This document shows, piece after piece, positions 52,687 to 61,829 of a stretch of DNA of 64,000 bases (within the stretch, counting starts at the first letter, position 1; each line of letters starts with the position of its first letter). The stretch lies in assembly GCA_900548185.1 (NCBI GenBank), contig URJJ01000003.1, positions 1 through 64,000 on the forward strand, written 5' to 3'. A program made the position numbers and the translations under genes. Origin of the DNA: an uncultured Opitutales bacterium. GTDB taxonomy: Bacteria; Verrucomicrobiota; Verrucomicrobiia; Opitutales; Intestinicryptomonadaceae. Under the pieces are notes generated by a model. The model did not search any database. It saw nothing but the letters and a program-made list of their open reading frames with translations, and was not told where the DNA came from.

Positions 52687-53826
52687 TCAGGCGTTCGACT
52701 GCCGGTATATGCGGGCCACGCGCTGGGTTATCGATGTCAGGGCCTCGGCGGGCGAGACGCCCAAATCCGCGCAGTATTTCTCTATGGTTATGGAATGCGA
52801 CTGCGTGGAGCCGACAATGACAGCCTCGTCGCTCGGGCGTATCTGCGGGAGGGCGGTAGCGTCAACTGCGGCCTGGTCCATTGACACCACGCCGACTACG
52901 GGCAGGAGGGTGTCGCGCACTATCACGCTGGCGCGCCCCCCCGCGCTCCTCGCCAGCCCGTCGCCGTAGCCCGCCGATATAAGGGCGATTTTTGAATCGC
53001 GCGCCAGGCGGAAAGTCTTGGAGTATCCCACATACGAACCGGCGGGAAGCCTCTTTATGTGGCTCACGGCCGAGCGGAACGCCAGCACCTGCTCGGGCGA
53101 AAACCCCGAAAGCACAGAATCCGCCCCGGGTTTTACGCCAAACAGAACAAGCCCCGCCCGGAGGGATGTCCTCGCCCCCTCCGGAAGCACGGAAGGGTCG
53201 AACACGTCGCCGTGGTGGATGAACGCCCCGGGGCGGCGGGCGGACAAAAGCGACGCAGCGCGGCGCAGGAAATCCGGGTCGGGCCCCGGCGAAGCTTCCG
53301 GCGCCCCGGTTCCGGTGCCCGGCACGCAAAGCGCAGAGAGGCGCAGGGAATCGCTGGAAAGCAGGCGCTCCAGCATCTCGCAGGCGTGCGGAACGTCCGG
53401 AATTGAAGCGGACCCCGCCGCAGACGGGAGCTTCATGTGGACTGCCGCGCAAACGCCGGCCTCGCGCGCGGCGCGCTCAAAGCGCCCTATCTCCTCCACA
53501 CCCGCGAGGGTCGGGATTATCGAATGCTCGACAAAGAAACGCTCCTCGCCGGGAATGGACGCGCTAAGCACTATCACGGGCCACCCGGGTCCCACCCTGC
53601 GGACGCGCACGGCCTCCGAGAGGTTCGTCACGGCAAAGGCGTCCGCCCCGCTCATCATGAGGCGCGCGCAGGCCGCCTCGATGCCGATTCCAAATGCGTC
53701 GGCCGCGACGAGGGCTATGTAGCCGCCCGTGCGGGGGAGGAAGTTTCTGATGCGCCCGAGGTTGCGCTCAAGGGCGTACAGGTCTATATGTATGGAGCAC
53801 CTCAGGGGCGTGGTTGGGAATTCCAT
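52687..53826 (-). CDS. Alanine racemase homologue lacking the PLP lysine
   Basis: The 379-residue protein has the fold-type III barrel plus C-terminal domain of alanine racemase: IHIDLYALERNLGRIR, GADAFAVTNLSEAVRVRR, the tyrosine block ISAGYGDGLARS (Y287) and GVVSMDQAAVDAT. The PLP-anchoring motif VVKANAYGHG reads LVAADAFGIG here, with Ala41 in place of the lysine, and the usual DTGMxR segment is replaced by LPSAAGS. Coenzyme binding by Schiff base is therefore impossible at that site, so the product is probably not a racemase. It might be regulatory or a binding protein. A normal Alr would be expected elsewhere. Start at 53826; it overlaps tsaB by 25 bases. Confidence 0.85.
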   Translation of the reverse strand: MEFPTTPLRCSIHIDLYALERNLGRIRNFLPRTGGYIALVAADAFGIGIEAACARLMMSGADAFAVTNLSEAVRVRRVGPGWPVIVLSASIPGEERFFVEHSIIPTLAGVEEIGRFERAAREAGVCAAVHMKLPSAAGSASIPDVPHACEMLERLLSSDSLRLSALCVPGTGTGAPEASPGPDPDFLRRAASLLSARRPGAFIHHGDVFDPSVLPEGARTSLRAGLVLFGVKPGADSVLSGFSPEQVLAFRSAVSHIKRLPAGSYVGYSKTFRLARDSKIALISAGYGDGLARSAGGRASVIVRDTLLPVVGVVSMDQAAVDATALPQIRPSDEAVIVGSTQSHSITIEKYCADLGVSPAEALTSITQRVARIYRQSNA

Positions 53827-54470
53827 TTCACATACTCCCTCTTTGCCAGAACCGAGGCGTCGGGGATTTCCGAAACGCCGCAAACCCGCGCGAGCCCCGG
53901 GCGGGACTTCAAAAGCTCAAAGACTTCCCCGCACCCGAAAAACACCTCCTCAAGCCCCGCAAACGCGGGGTCTGCCACGGAGCGCTGGCGGATGAGAAGC
54001 GGCCTTCCGCAAAGAGAGGCCACCCCGGACGACGGGATTTCGCGGGCCGGGCCGCCGCCCCATTCGAGGACGTTGGCGTACCCCCTGCGGGACGGGCACA
54101 CCAGAGAAAATCCGGACTCCCCCGAGCGCAGAAGAAGCTCCGAATATGCGTCGAAAAGCCCCCACGAAAACAGCGCCGACCCGGGGGCTGCCTCGCGGAA
54201 CGTCGCCATCGCCGCCGCAGAGGCGCGTATGCCCAGTATCGAGCCGGGCCCGGAGCAGAATCCGAACGCGCGCGCCGAACGCGCGGAAAATCCGGCCGCA
54301 TCCGCCGCCTTTGAAATGAGGGCGAACATGTTTTCGAGAGCCCCGCCTTCGGCGCACATGCCGCACGCCTCCCCGGCTCCGGCCGCCAGAACCGAAATCC
54401 TGGCGCCGGAGGCGTCCGCCATGAGAACCGCCCCCGACGTGAAAAAATCCGTATTTTCAATGCGCTCCAT
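53802..54470 (-). CDS. tsaB: tRNA threonylcarbamoyladenosine synthesis factor TsaB
   Basis: TsaB pairs with TsaD in the t6A-modifying complex that acts on ANN-decoding tRNAs. The 222-residue product (from the ATG at 54470, MERIENTDFF) has the ASKHA-type fold with the TsaB signature SGPGSILGIRASAAAMATF, close to the family GPGSfTGlR. Its C-terminal half is diverged, as is common in TsaB. It overlaps the racemase-like gene by 25 bases on the same strand, so both are co-transcribed. The association of TsaB with alanine-racemase or RimI genes is frequent in bacteria. Confidence 0.8.
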   Translation of the reverse strand: MERIENTDFFTSGAVLMADASGARISVLAAGAGEACGMCAEGGALENMFALISKAADAAGFSARSARAFGFCSGPGSILGIRASAAAMATFREAAPGSALFSWGLFDAYSELLLRSGESGFSLVCPSRRGYANVLEWGGGPAREIPSSGVASLCGRPLLIRQRSVADPAFAGLEEVFFGCGEVFELLKSRPGLARVCGVSEIPDASVLAKREYVKWNSQPRP

Positions 54471-54622
54471 AAGCCGTACAAAAATCAATACGTACCACAT
54501 ATTCCCCGGTTTTCACGCTTATTTTTGAGGTTTTTTCCGCACGCGGCAAAAGCGCCGGCAAAATCCGGAGCAAAAGCGCGTTTGGCCTTGCATCCATCCG
54601 GCCCGCGCCGCACAATGGCATT

Positions 54623-55786
54623 GTGAAAAGACGCGCACTGCCATTTGCCGCCGCATTTGCGGCCGCCGCCCTCGCCGGCCTTTGCTCCGCTTTCGGCGCC
54701 CCCGCTCCGGAAATGCCCCGCGGGCACGGCATAAACTACTTCGACGCATTCATACGCGACGCCGGGCGCGCGCGCGACAGTTCGTGGAGGGGCGGCCTTA
54801 AGACGCTTTCAGAATTCTCGATACCTTTTGCCCGCGTCTCCTTCTCCCCCTACCACCCCTCCGACTGGGCGCTCTACATGGGGGACAGGGACGAATACTT
54901 CAGGCGCATGGGCGAGTTTCTCGACGGGGCGCGGGAGGCCGGCATAAGGATAGTGCCTTCGGTTTTCTGGAACCATTCGGCAATACCCGACCTGTGCGGC
55001 GAACCCGTGTCGGCGGTGGGAGACGAAAATTCGGCGACGCGCCGCTTCATGCGCGAATACCTCGACGGGGTGCTCTCCCGCTTCGCCTCCCACCCGGCCG
55101 TGGCGGCGTGGGAATTCGGCAACGAATGGGCCCTATTCTGCGACATCCCCGGCGACGCGGCCGGCCTGCCCTACGCGGCCCCGGAGCTGGGAACGCCCGC
55201 TGCGCGCACGCCAAAGGACAAGATTTCGCGGAAAATGGCCTATTCCGCCTACGCGGAATTCGCCCGCGCCGTTCGGGCAAGGTCGCCGGGGCGGCCGGTC
55301 CTGCTGGGAGACGCCATGCCCCGGGAATCCGCCTGGCACAACGCAAACTGCGGGACATGGGAAAAGGACACGCCCGCCCAGGCCGAGGAAATGCTACTCG
55401 CAGACAACCTGCACTCCGACGCAATAGGGGTGCACATATACTGCCGCGACCCGGATGAGGCAAAGAGGGCCCTCGAGCTGGCGAGAAGGGCGGCAAGGCG
55501 CGCGGGCAAGCCGCTCTTTATAGGGGAATGGGGCCCGGCAGCCGGCATTGCAGACGCCGGAAAAAGGCGCGAAATATTCCTCGAAGTCTCCCGCGCGCTG
55601 GGCCGGGACCCGTCCGCCTTCTGGTGTTTCGACATCCCCTCCCAGCCGGAATTCAACGTATCGGCCGAAAACGAAAAAAGGTACGTCCTCGAGCGCCTCA
55701 AGACCATGAACCGCGCGGAGGCGGGGGATGAAGCCGCCGGGGACCCCGGCAATGCCCGCCGCGGCTCCGCGCCACCCCGGGGCTAG
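54623..55786 (+). CDS. Secreted GH5-like glycoside hydrolase
   Basis: The 387-residue protein opens at a GTG with a Sec signal peptide (LPFAAAFAAAALAGLCSAFG). The barrel shows the clan GH-A pair: acid/base E168 in WEFGNEWAL and nucleophile E302 in LFIGEWG. Further barrel segments are FARVSFSPYHPSDW and IGVHIYCRDPDEA. GH5 enzymes hydrolyse beta-glucans, mannans and related glycans. Specificity cannot be set by eye. It stands alone, divergent from tsaB. Its TAG stop is shared as CTAG with the convergent rpoN stop. Confidence 0.82.
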   Translation: MKRRALPFAAAFAAAALAGLCSAFGAPAPEMPRGHGINYFDAFIRDAGRARDSSWRGGLKTLSEFSIPFARVSFSPYHPSDWALYMGDRDEYFRRMGEFLDGAREAGIRIVPSVFWNHSAIPDLCGEPVSAVGDENSATRRFMREYLDGVLSRFASHPAVAAWEFGNEWALFCDIPGDAAGLPYAAPELGTPAARTPKDKISRKMAYSAYAEFARAVRARSPGRPVLLGDAMPRESAWHNANCGTWEKDTPAQAEEMLLADNLHSDAIGVHIYCRDPDEAKRALELARRAARRAGKPLFIGEWGPAAGIADAGKRREIFLEVSRALGRDPSAFWCFDIPSQPEFNVSAENEKRYVLERLKTMNRAEAGDEAAGDPGNARRGSAPPRG

Positions 55787-57102
55787 GAGAACCGCCTGCG
55801 CAGCGACTTGGCGGGGATTCCCAGCTCTTCCCGGTACTTTGCGACGGTGCGCCTTGCAATGTCGATATTCCGCGCCTTCAGCATTTCGGCTATCTCGCCG
55901 TCGCTGTACGGGCGCGAGGGCGGCTCGCCGCCTATTATCGCCCCTATTTCGGACTTCACAGACGTGCTGGCGACGCCCCCGCCGTCCCCGCCAGTCGAAT
56001 AGCCGCCTGCAAAGAAGAACTTGAGCGGCACGAAGGAGTAGCCTATCTGCGCGTATTTCTCCGACACCGCCCTGCTTACGGTTGTGGGGTGCACGCCCAC
56101 GACCTCCGCAATTTCAGCCATGGTCATGGGCTTCAGGAAGTCGCGCCCCCTCTCGAAAAACTCCGGCTGGCCCGCCAGAATCGCGCGCCCGATGGCAAGG
56201 AGCGTGCGCTGCCTCTGCTCTACGGCGTCGATGATGTCCCTGGCGTCGCGCATGCGCCCCTTCATGTAGGAGACGTCCTCGCGGGAGAGGCCGCCGCGGG
56301 CAATCATTTCGCGGTAGGCGTTGTTTATCCTGAGCCTTGGCACGTACTCGTTGGTTAGCTCCACATCCCACGCGCCGCCCCTTTTGAAATAGCGCAGGTC
56401 GGCGGAAACGGCACGCGCCCCGTCGTCTGAAAAGGTCTTTGCAGGCGACATGTCGAGCGTCGAAATCTCCGCTATGGCGCGCTCCACGTCGCCCTCCGAA
56501 ACCATCAGCCCGCGCGCAATTTCCGGAACCCTGCGCTTCTGAAGGAGGGGGTAGAACGACTCGAGCACGGCGTAGGCCAGGGAATTTTCGCGGCCGCGCC
56601 TCTTTAGCTGTATCATGAAGCACTCGCGGAAATCCGAGGCCCCGACGCCCGGAGGGTCGCACGAGCGCATGAATTCCGCAGCCGCCGAGGCGTCCGCAGG
56701 CGGGATTCCTGCGGCCTCGGCCTCCTTGAAGGCTTCCGGGGGCAGAAAGCCGCGCTCGTCGAGAAGGTCGGCCAGAAAGTTGAAGGCGCGCAGCACCGCC
56801 CCGTCGCGGAGTTCGAGGGCGGCCTGCGTGCGGAGGCTCTCCTGGAAGGACTCGCGCTGGGGTATGGATTCAAAAAACCTGTCCCGCGCAGCGCCGTCCC
56901 CTTCCCGGGGCGCGGGGTCTTCGAGCGAGACTTCCGGAAGTTCCGGCGGAGCCTCCTCAAGGAGCGGGTTTGACTGCAACTCCGCGTTTGCCATCCGCCT
57001 CAGCTCGAGCGAGCCGGCCTGCAAAACCTTCAGGCTCTGGCGCATCTGCGGGGCGAGCGTCAGGTTCTGTTCGAGGTTGGCGTACTGGCCGAAAGTCTGC
57101 AT
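55783..57102 (-). CDS. rpoN: RNA polymerase sigma-54 factor
   Basis: Alternative sigma factor that needs AAA+ activators such as the one encoded at 25716-27146. From the ATG at 57102 (MQTFGQYANLEQNL) region I has the Gln-rich activator-interaction helix (LAPQMRQSLKVLQAGSLELR, recognised as LxxxxxQSLxxLQ), followed by the acidic region II and the core-binding domain. The DNA-binding helix-turn-helix is MAEIAEVVGVHPTTVSRAV and the RpoN box is ARRTVAKYREELGI near the C-terminus. About 439 residues, normal length. All signature regions are intact. Confidence 0.96.
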   Translation of the reverse strand: MQTFGQYANLEQNLTLAPQMRQSLKVLQAGSLELRRMANAELQSNPLLEEAPPELPEVSLEDPAPREGDGAARDRFFESIPQRESFQESLRTQAALELRDGAVLRAFNFLADLLDERGFLPPEAFKEAEAAGIPPADASAAAEFMRSCDPPGVGASDFRECFMIQLKRRGRENSLAYAVLESFYPLLQKRRVPEIARGLMVSEGDVERAIAEISTLDMSPAKTFSDDGARAVSADLRYFKRGGAWDVELTNEYVPRLRINNAYREMIARGGLSREDVSYMKGRMRDARDIIDAVEQRQRTLLAIGRAILAGQPEFFERGRDFLKPMTMAEIAEVVGVHPTTVSRAVSEKYAQIGYSFVPLKFFFAGGYSTGGDGGGVASTSVKSEIGAIIGGEPPSRPYSDGEIAEMLKARNIDIARRTVAKYREELGIPAKSLRRRFS

Positions 57103-57222
57103 TTTTAAGCCGCAATGCTTGCACATGCCCCCGGCCTTTTCAATTTTTTATTTGCCGGGGCAAATGGCGCTATTGACAAACCCCTCCCCCTCGTCTCTCA
57201 TCCGCAGAAACCTCAAAAGAAA

Positions 57223-58485
57223 ATGCCGAAGCGCAGCAGAAAACCCGAAATAATGGCCCCCGCTGGGGACTTCCCATGCCTCGACGCCGCCATAAGGGCC
57301 GGGGCCGACGCGGTGTATTTCGGGCTGGACGGGATGAACATGAGGGCCGGGGCCCGCAACTTCACGCCCTCCGGAATGAGGCGACTGGGCCGCATATGCG
57401 CGGAAGCCGGGGTCAGGAGCTATCTTGCGCTGAACACAATCTATTACGAGGGAGAATACCCGGCCCTTCTGCGCGCGGCAAGATCCGCGAAATCTGCGGG
57501 AATCGACGCGGCCATAGCGTGGGATCCGGCCGCAGTCGAAGCCGCGCGCGCCGCAGGGCTGGAGGTCTTCCTCTCCACGCAGGCGAGCGCCTCGAACTCC
57601 CGCGCAATCGCCTTCCATTACAGGCATTCCGGGATACGCCGCTTCGTGCTGGCGCGCGAGTGCGGGATAAGCGACATTAAAAAAATAAGGGCCGCCCTGC
57701 CGAGGCTGCTCGGGGCGGAGGCCGCGCGCGAAATCAGGCTGGAGGTATTCGCGCACGGGGCGATGTGCGTCTCGATAAGCGGCAGGTGCTTCATGTCGCT
57801 TTTCGGATGCGCAAAAAGCGCGAACCGGGGCGAGTGCTCGCAGCCGTGCAGGCGCGAATACTTCGTCCACGACGGCACGGGCGCGGAGGGCATGCTGGTG
57901 GGGCGCGGGCACGTGATGAGCCCCAGGGACCTCTGCACGATGCCGTTTCTGGAGCTGCTGCTCGAAGCCGGGGCAGACTCGCTCAAGATAGAGGGCAGGA
58001 ACAGGAATCCGGAATACGTCTTTGAAACGGTCGGGGCCTACCGGAAGGCGGTCGATTTCTATTTTGAAAGGAAGGGCTCGCCGGGATTCGGGCGCGAGTT
58101 TGAAAGCCTCAAATCCGAAATGCTAAAAAGGCTGGAAAGCGTCTTCAACCGGGGCTTTTCACCCGGCTTTTACCTCGGCGAACCTTCGGGGGACTGGACC
58201 TCGCCCGGCAACATGGCCTCGCGCAAAAAGGCGATTCTGGGGCGCGTCAGAAACTACTACCCCAAGATTTCGGTGGCCCACATCTCTGTCGAAAACGCGG
58301 GCTTCGCACCGGGGGACGAAATACAGCTTGAGGGCCCTTCCACGGGATTTATGCGCTTCTCTCCGGGGGAAATCCTGCTGGACGGCAGGCCCGTTGCGCG
58401 GGCAAAAAAGGGGGACGAAGTGTCCGTGAAAGTCCCCGGCAAGGTCCGCAAAAACGACCTGCTTTACGTATTCCGCGAATCCTGA
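57223..58485 (+). CDS. Peptidase U32 family protein (RlhA/TrhP type)
   Basis: U32 proteins include RlhA and TrhP, which hydroxylate 23S rRNA C2501 or the tRNA wobble uridine precursor, besides older peptidase assignments. From the ATG at 57223 (MPKRSRKPEIMAPAGDF) the 420-residue product has the family signature EVFAHGAMCVSISGRCFMS, then CAKSANRGECSQPCRREY, with the cysteines thought to hold a cofactor or iron-sulfur cluster, plus MSPRDLCTM and SLKIEGRNRNPEYV. The C-terminal barrel-like domain is also present. Divergent from rpoN. The first start at 57115 adds no conserved sequence. Confidence 0.88.
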   Translation: MPKRSRKPEIMAPAGDFPCLDAAIRAGADAVYFGLDGMNMRAGARNFTPSGMRRLGRICAEAGVRSYLALNTIYYEGEYPALLRAARSAKSAGIDAAIAWDPAAVEAARAAGLEVFLSTQASASNSRAIAFHYRHSGIRRFVLARECGISDIKKIRAALPRLLGAEAAREIRLEVFAHGAMCVSISGRCFMSLFGCAKSANRGECSQPCRREYFVHDGTGAEGMLVGRGHVMSPRDLCTMPFLELLLEAGADSLKIEGRNRNPEYVFETVGAYRKAVDFYFERKGSPGFGREFESLKSEMLKRLESVFNRGFSPGFYLGEPSGDWTSPGNMASRKKAILGRVRNYYPKISVAHISVENAGFAPGDEIQLEGPSTGFMRFSPGEILLDGRPVARAKKGDEVSVKVPGKVRKNDLLYVFRES

Positions 58486-58643
58486 ACCCGCGCGGGGCCC
58501 CGCAGGGGGCGCAGGAATGGAGGCCGCACGGGCCGGGCAAAAGCGGTTTGCATACAAAACTCTTGACTTTGCATGTAAAACCGCAAAAAATCTCATTCGT
58601 TAGAGTTTTATTTAAAGCACGTCAAAAACGACCCCTATTGCCC

Positions 58644-61385
58644 ATGCAGCCAAACAGTTCGACACCGCTAAAATGCCTCGCCGCAGCCGCGGCCCTATCC
58701 ACCCTGTGCGCCCGCGCCGCAGACACCAACATAAATCTGGAAAGCTCCCGCGAGGGGCTTTTGTGGTCCGACGCTTCGCTATGGTCAAACGGCCTCCCCA
58801 CTTCCGAAACTTCGGTTTCCATAACGATAGGCGACGCCCTCAATCCGATTGTGCTGGACGGCCCGGCGAGCGTCGCAGGCGGCGGCATTTCCGGAAAGAC
58901 AGTGCTTGACATCACGGGAAGCGGCACGACGTTTTTAACGTCGCTTGACTTCTGGGCAAAAGACGGGACTGTCGTAAAAATTTCAGACGGAGCAAGGGCC
59001 GAAACTCGCAGCGCAACGGGCATCTATTCGTGGAGGGTTGAGGGAAGCGGCAAATACGTGGTAGACGGCGCCACAATAGCCGGGCAGTTTTACAACGACA
59101 CCCGTCTGGAACTCGTAAACGGGGCCGTATGGGAAGGCGGCGGCGAGGGATACAACGGCAGCTTCTTTGAAGTTTCAGCCGACGCCTCCCAAATAATACT
59201 TACAAAGAACTTCAGCATGAAGGGCGGGACGGGCAAGTCCCTGACACTCAAAAACGGCTCGGTAATCAAGGCTTCTGAAAGCGTCTCGACGCTGAGCCTG
59301 TACCTGTCGGGCGACACGCAGATACTGGACGGCTCGTCCGTGGGTCTTTCGGACGCAAAAATAACGTACTTCAATGTGGCGGACGGAAATGCAAGCGGGA
59401 AGAACGTAGTGTCTGTGAAAGGCTCCGGAGCAGACCGCGTATCGTCGGTTTACGCCGGCAGCGGCTGGATGAACGTATCGCAAAATTCCGGCGCCGATTC
59501 TCTCAGCAGGCTGAGCCTCGAAGGGTTCGCGCACGTCGAGCTCGGAAAGCTCGACCAGGACGGCGGCAAGAGTTTCAGGTCAGGCGACGCCGAAGTGATT
59601 TTTTCGGGCGACTCGAATTCGCTGGTTGCAAGCGATAAGATAACCTGGGGCGACGGCGGGAAGGCCGGCACGCGCGAGAGCGGGACGTGGCTTCTCACAA
59701 CGGCCTCAAAATCCTCCGACGGTACGGAAACCTTCGCCACAAACTCGTCGCTTAAGACAAACAATTTCAATGTAAACGCGTCGTCCTTTGAAGGCAACAC
59801 CCTCACGGCCGGGATAGACTGGGCGGGCTCCGGCAACATCCTGACTGTCGGGACGCTCAACCTCGGCAACTCAACCGCCGAATCCTCCTCGGCCAAAAGC
59901 TGGGCCGTAATAAGGGACGGGGCCGAGGCGAACATTTCCACCCTCACCGTGGGAAGCGACGGCGGCATGAGCGGCGAAGCGACGTTTACCGCGACGGGGG
60001 GCGCCGTTTTAAACATAGCAAACCTCAATATCAAGACCTCCGGGATGTCAAACAGCGCCGTCAAAAACTCCGTTGTCATAAGCGGAAGCAATACGGTCGT
60101 AACGCTTCAGCAGCTCAATATCGGCAGCAACGCAGACAGCGGCGAGGCGTCATTCCGGGTCGAGGACGGGGCAAACGTAACGCTCACAAAAAATCCGCTT
60201 ATGAAGGCGGGGGGCGTGTACTCCCAATCTACGGCCAAGTCCTCCATAATTGTAGACAGCGCCACGCTCACGCTTTCAAACGCGGAAATACTGATGGGCT
60301 ACAACGACAACGACCTCCTCTCCGGCACAATGGAAATCCTCGTAAAGGGGGAAAACGCCGTGCTCAATTCGGCAAACAAGGGGTTTTTCGCGGGCTACCA
60401 CGCATACCAGGAGGGCGGGCAGAAACTCTTCACCGTGGAAGGCAAAAACAACACCGTGTTTTTCGGCGGGAATTTCCACATGAACGCCGACAACACTTAC
60501 GGCATGACGGGCGGGGAATTCAGGGCCTCAATAAGCGGCGAAGGGCATTCGTTCACCGCAAACAACATAAACCTCGGCCAGGCCACCCAGACGGAAGCCG
60601 GAACCATATCCTTTTCCACGAAGGGCGACAACGCCGAAAACAAGATAGCCGTTTACACCAACGCAATCTCGGTGCGCGGCTACACGGGAAGCTCGGAATA
60701 CGAGCCGGACGCTACGACGAGCCTCGTTTTCGGCGGGAATACGGTGCTTAAAAAGACCGACGGAACCTCCAGAAACGTATTCATTTACCTCGGCGCCGAA
60801 AACGGGGTCCTGGCAGGCAGCAGGCAGATACTCACGGTGTCGGGCTCCGGCAACGAAATAGGCTCGTCCGATTCGCGCGCGCAGCTCAATTCAAAATCCG
60901 CATATTCGGAAATAAACATCATAGGCGGCGGCTCCCAGATATGGATGGAGACAACCGCCGTGCAAAAGCTCGGAAGCGTCAACTTCTTCATTGATTCGAC
61001 AGGCATTACGACTTTCAACGCTACATCGGTTTCAGGGTTTGACGGAATGTTCTCTGTGGACTTCTCAAAGATGCTCTCGCCGGCCTCCGGGGAAGCCGCC
61101 CTGTTAACCGCAACCGCCCTTTCAGACGGCTACCTCGACGCCCTCTTTGCGGCCGACAGGTTTTCGGTCATGGGGCTGGACGGGACGAGCATCGCCATGA
61201 GCTACGACGAAGCGGCGGACAAGTATGTCGGCTCCTCCGAAGGGCTAGACATCTCCATATATCAGGACGGGAACTCCATAATGGCGGCTTACTATTCCGC
61301 AGTTCCCGAACCCGCCGCATTCGCAGCCGCAGCCGCGCTCGCAGCCATGGCCCTAGCGGCGGGCCGCAGGCGCAGCAGGCGCTGA
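58644..61385 (+). CDS. Large secreted PEP-CTERM protein, autotransporter-like repeats
   Basis: The 913-residue protein (ATG at 58644, MQPNSSTPLKCLAAAAALS) has a signal peptide ending near CARAAD. A long Ser/Gly/Asn-rich body of strand repeats follows (for example NGSVIKASESVSTLSLYLSG, VDSATLTLSNAEILMGYND), like beta-helix adhesins. It ends VPEPAAF, a hydrophobic alanine-rich helix and GRRRSRR, a PEP-CTERM signal like that of the gene at 44193-46043. A TTGACT box at 58563-58568 resembles the one before the other gene, but its -10 is poor. Probably a surface or matrix protein anchored or released by exosortase. Confidence 0.85.
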   Translation: MQPNSSTPLKCLAAAAALSTLCARAADTNINLESSREGLLWSDASLWSNGLPTSETSVSITIGDALNPIVLDGPASVAGGGISGKTVLDITGSGTTFLTSLDFWAKDGTVVKISDGARAETRSATGIYSWRVEGSGKYVVDGATIAGQFYNDTRLELVNGAVWEGGGEGYNGSFFEVSADASQIILTKNFSMKGGTGKSLTLKNGSVIKASESVSTLSLYLSGDTQILDGSSVGLSDAKITYFNVADGNASGKNVVSVKGSGADRVSSVYAGSGWMNVSQNSGADSLSRLSLEGFAHVELGKLDQDGGKSFRSGDAEVIFSGDSNSLVASDKITWGDGGKAGTRESGTWLLTTASKSSDGTETFATNSSLKTNNFNVNASSFEGNTLTAGIDWAGSGNILTVGTLNLGNSTAESSSAKSWAVIRDGAEANISTLTVGSDGGMSGEATFTATGGAVLNIANLNIKTSGMSNSAVKNSVVISGSNTVVTLQQLNIGSNADSGEASFRVEDGANVTLTKNPLMKAGGVYSQSTAKSSIIVDSATLTLSNAEILMGYNDNDLLSGTMEILVKGENAVLNSANKGFFAGYHAYQEGGQKLFTVEGKNNTVFFGGNFHMNADNTYGMTGGEFRASISGEGHSFTANNINLGQATQTEAGTISFSTKGDNAENKIAVYTNAISVRGYTGSSEYEPDATTSLVFGGNTVLKKTDGTSRNVFIYLGAENGVLAGSRQILTVSGSGNEIGSSDSRAQLNSKSAYSEINIIGGGSQIWMETTAVQKLGSVNFFIDSTGITTFNATSVSGFDGMFSVDFSKMLSPASGEAALLTATALSDGYLDALFAADRFSVMGLDGTSIAMSYDEAADKYVGSSEGLDISIYQDGNSIMAAYYSAVPEPAAFAAAAALAAMALAAGRRRSRR

Positions 61386-61418
61386 CTGGGCGCTCTACCA
61401 AAACCGGAAAATCTCCCG

Positions 61419-61452
61419 AACCCGGCCAAAGCCTCCGCGCAGGCCGGGTTTG
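61419..61452 (+). terminator. Probable terminator after the large PEP-CTERM gene
   Basis: AACCCGGCC (61419-61427) pairs with GGCCGGGTT (61442-61450) across a 14-base loop, followed by TTGTT. The T-tract is short, so termination may be partial. From 61453 to 61772 nothing further is recognisable. Confidence 0.6.
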
Positions 61453-61772
61453 TTCTGCCGCTTTCGCCCATGCATTTCGCGCCCCCCGCCTTCCCGCGCG
61501 GAGTCGCCCCCGCCCCAATTCGCGCCCCGAAAGCCCTTCCGCCGCAAAAGATGCGGATTCCGCCCGGATGCTGACGGTGCGGGAAAGCCACGCCGACCGG
61601 CGCGCTAACGCCGCAAACCCGTCTGAAATTGGCGCGGTCTGAGAGAGCCGGAAGCGGTGAGCGTGCACATCCGGAAGCGGAAATCGCCGGCCGGGAAATT
61701 CCGCAAACCGCCCCGCGCCGCAGCGCACGGCGCCGAAAATGCGCCGGAAACACCCCAAAATACGCTAAATGC

Positions 61773-61800
61773 TTGACCGAAGCGGCGGTTCTGATATGTT
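61773..61800 (+). promoter_or_regulatory. Predicted promoter of tig-clpP-clpX
   Basis: TTGACC (61773-61778) and TATGTT (61795-61800), 16 bases apart, 30 bases upstream of the tig ATG. Confidence 0.45.
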
Positions 61801-61829
61801 CCCCACCTTATATTTTAAATTTTTAGATT

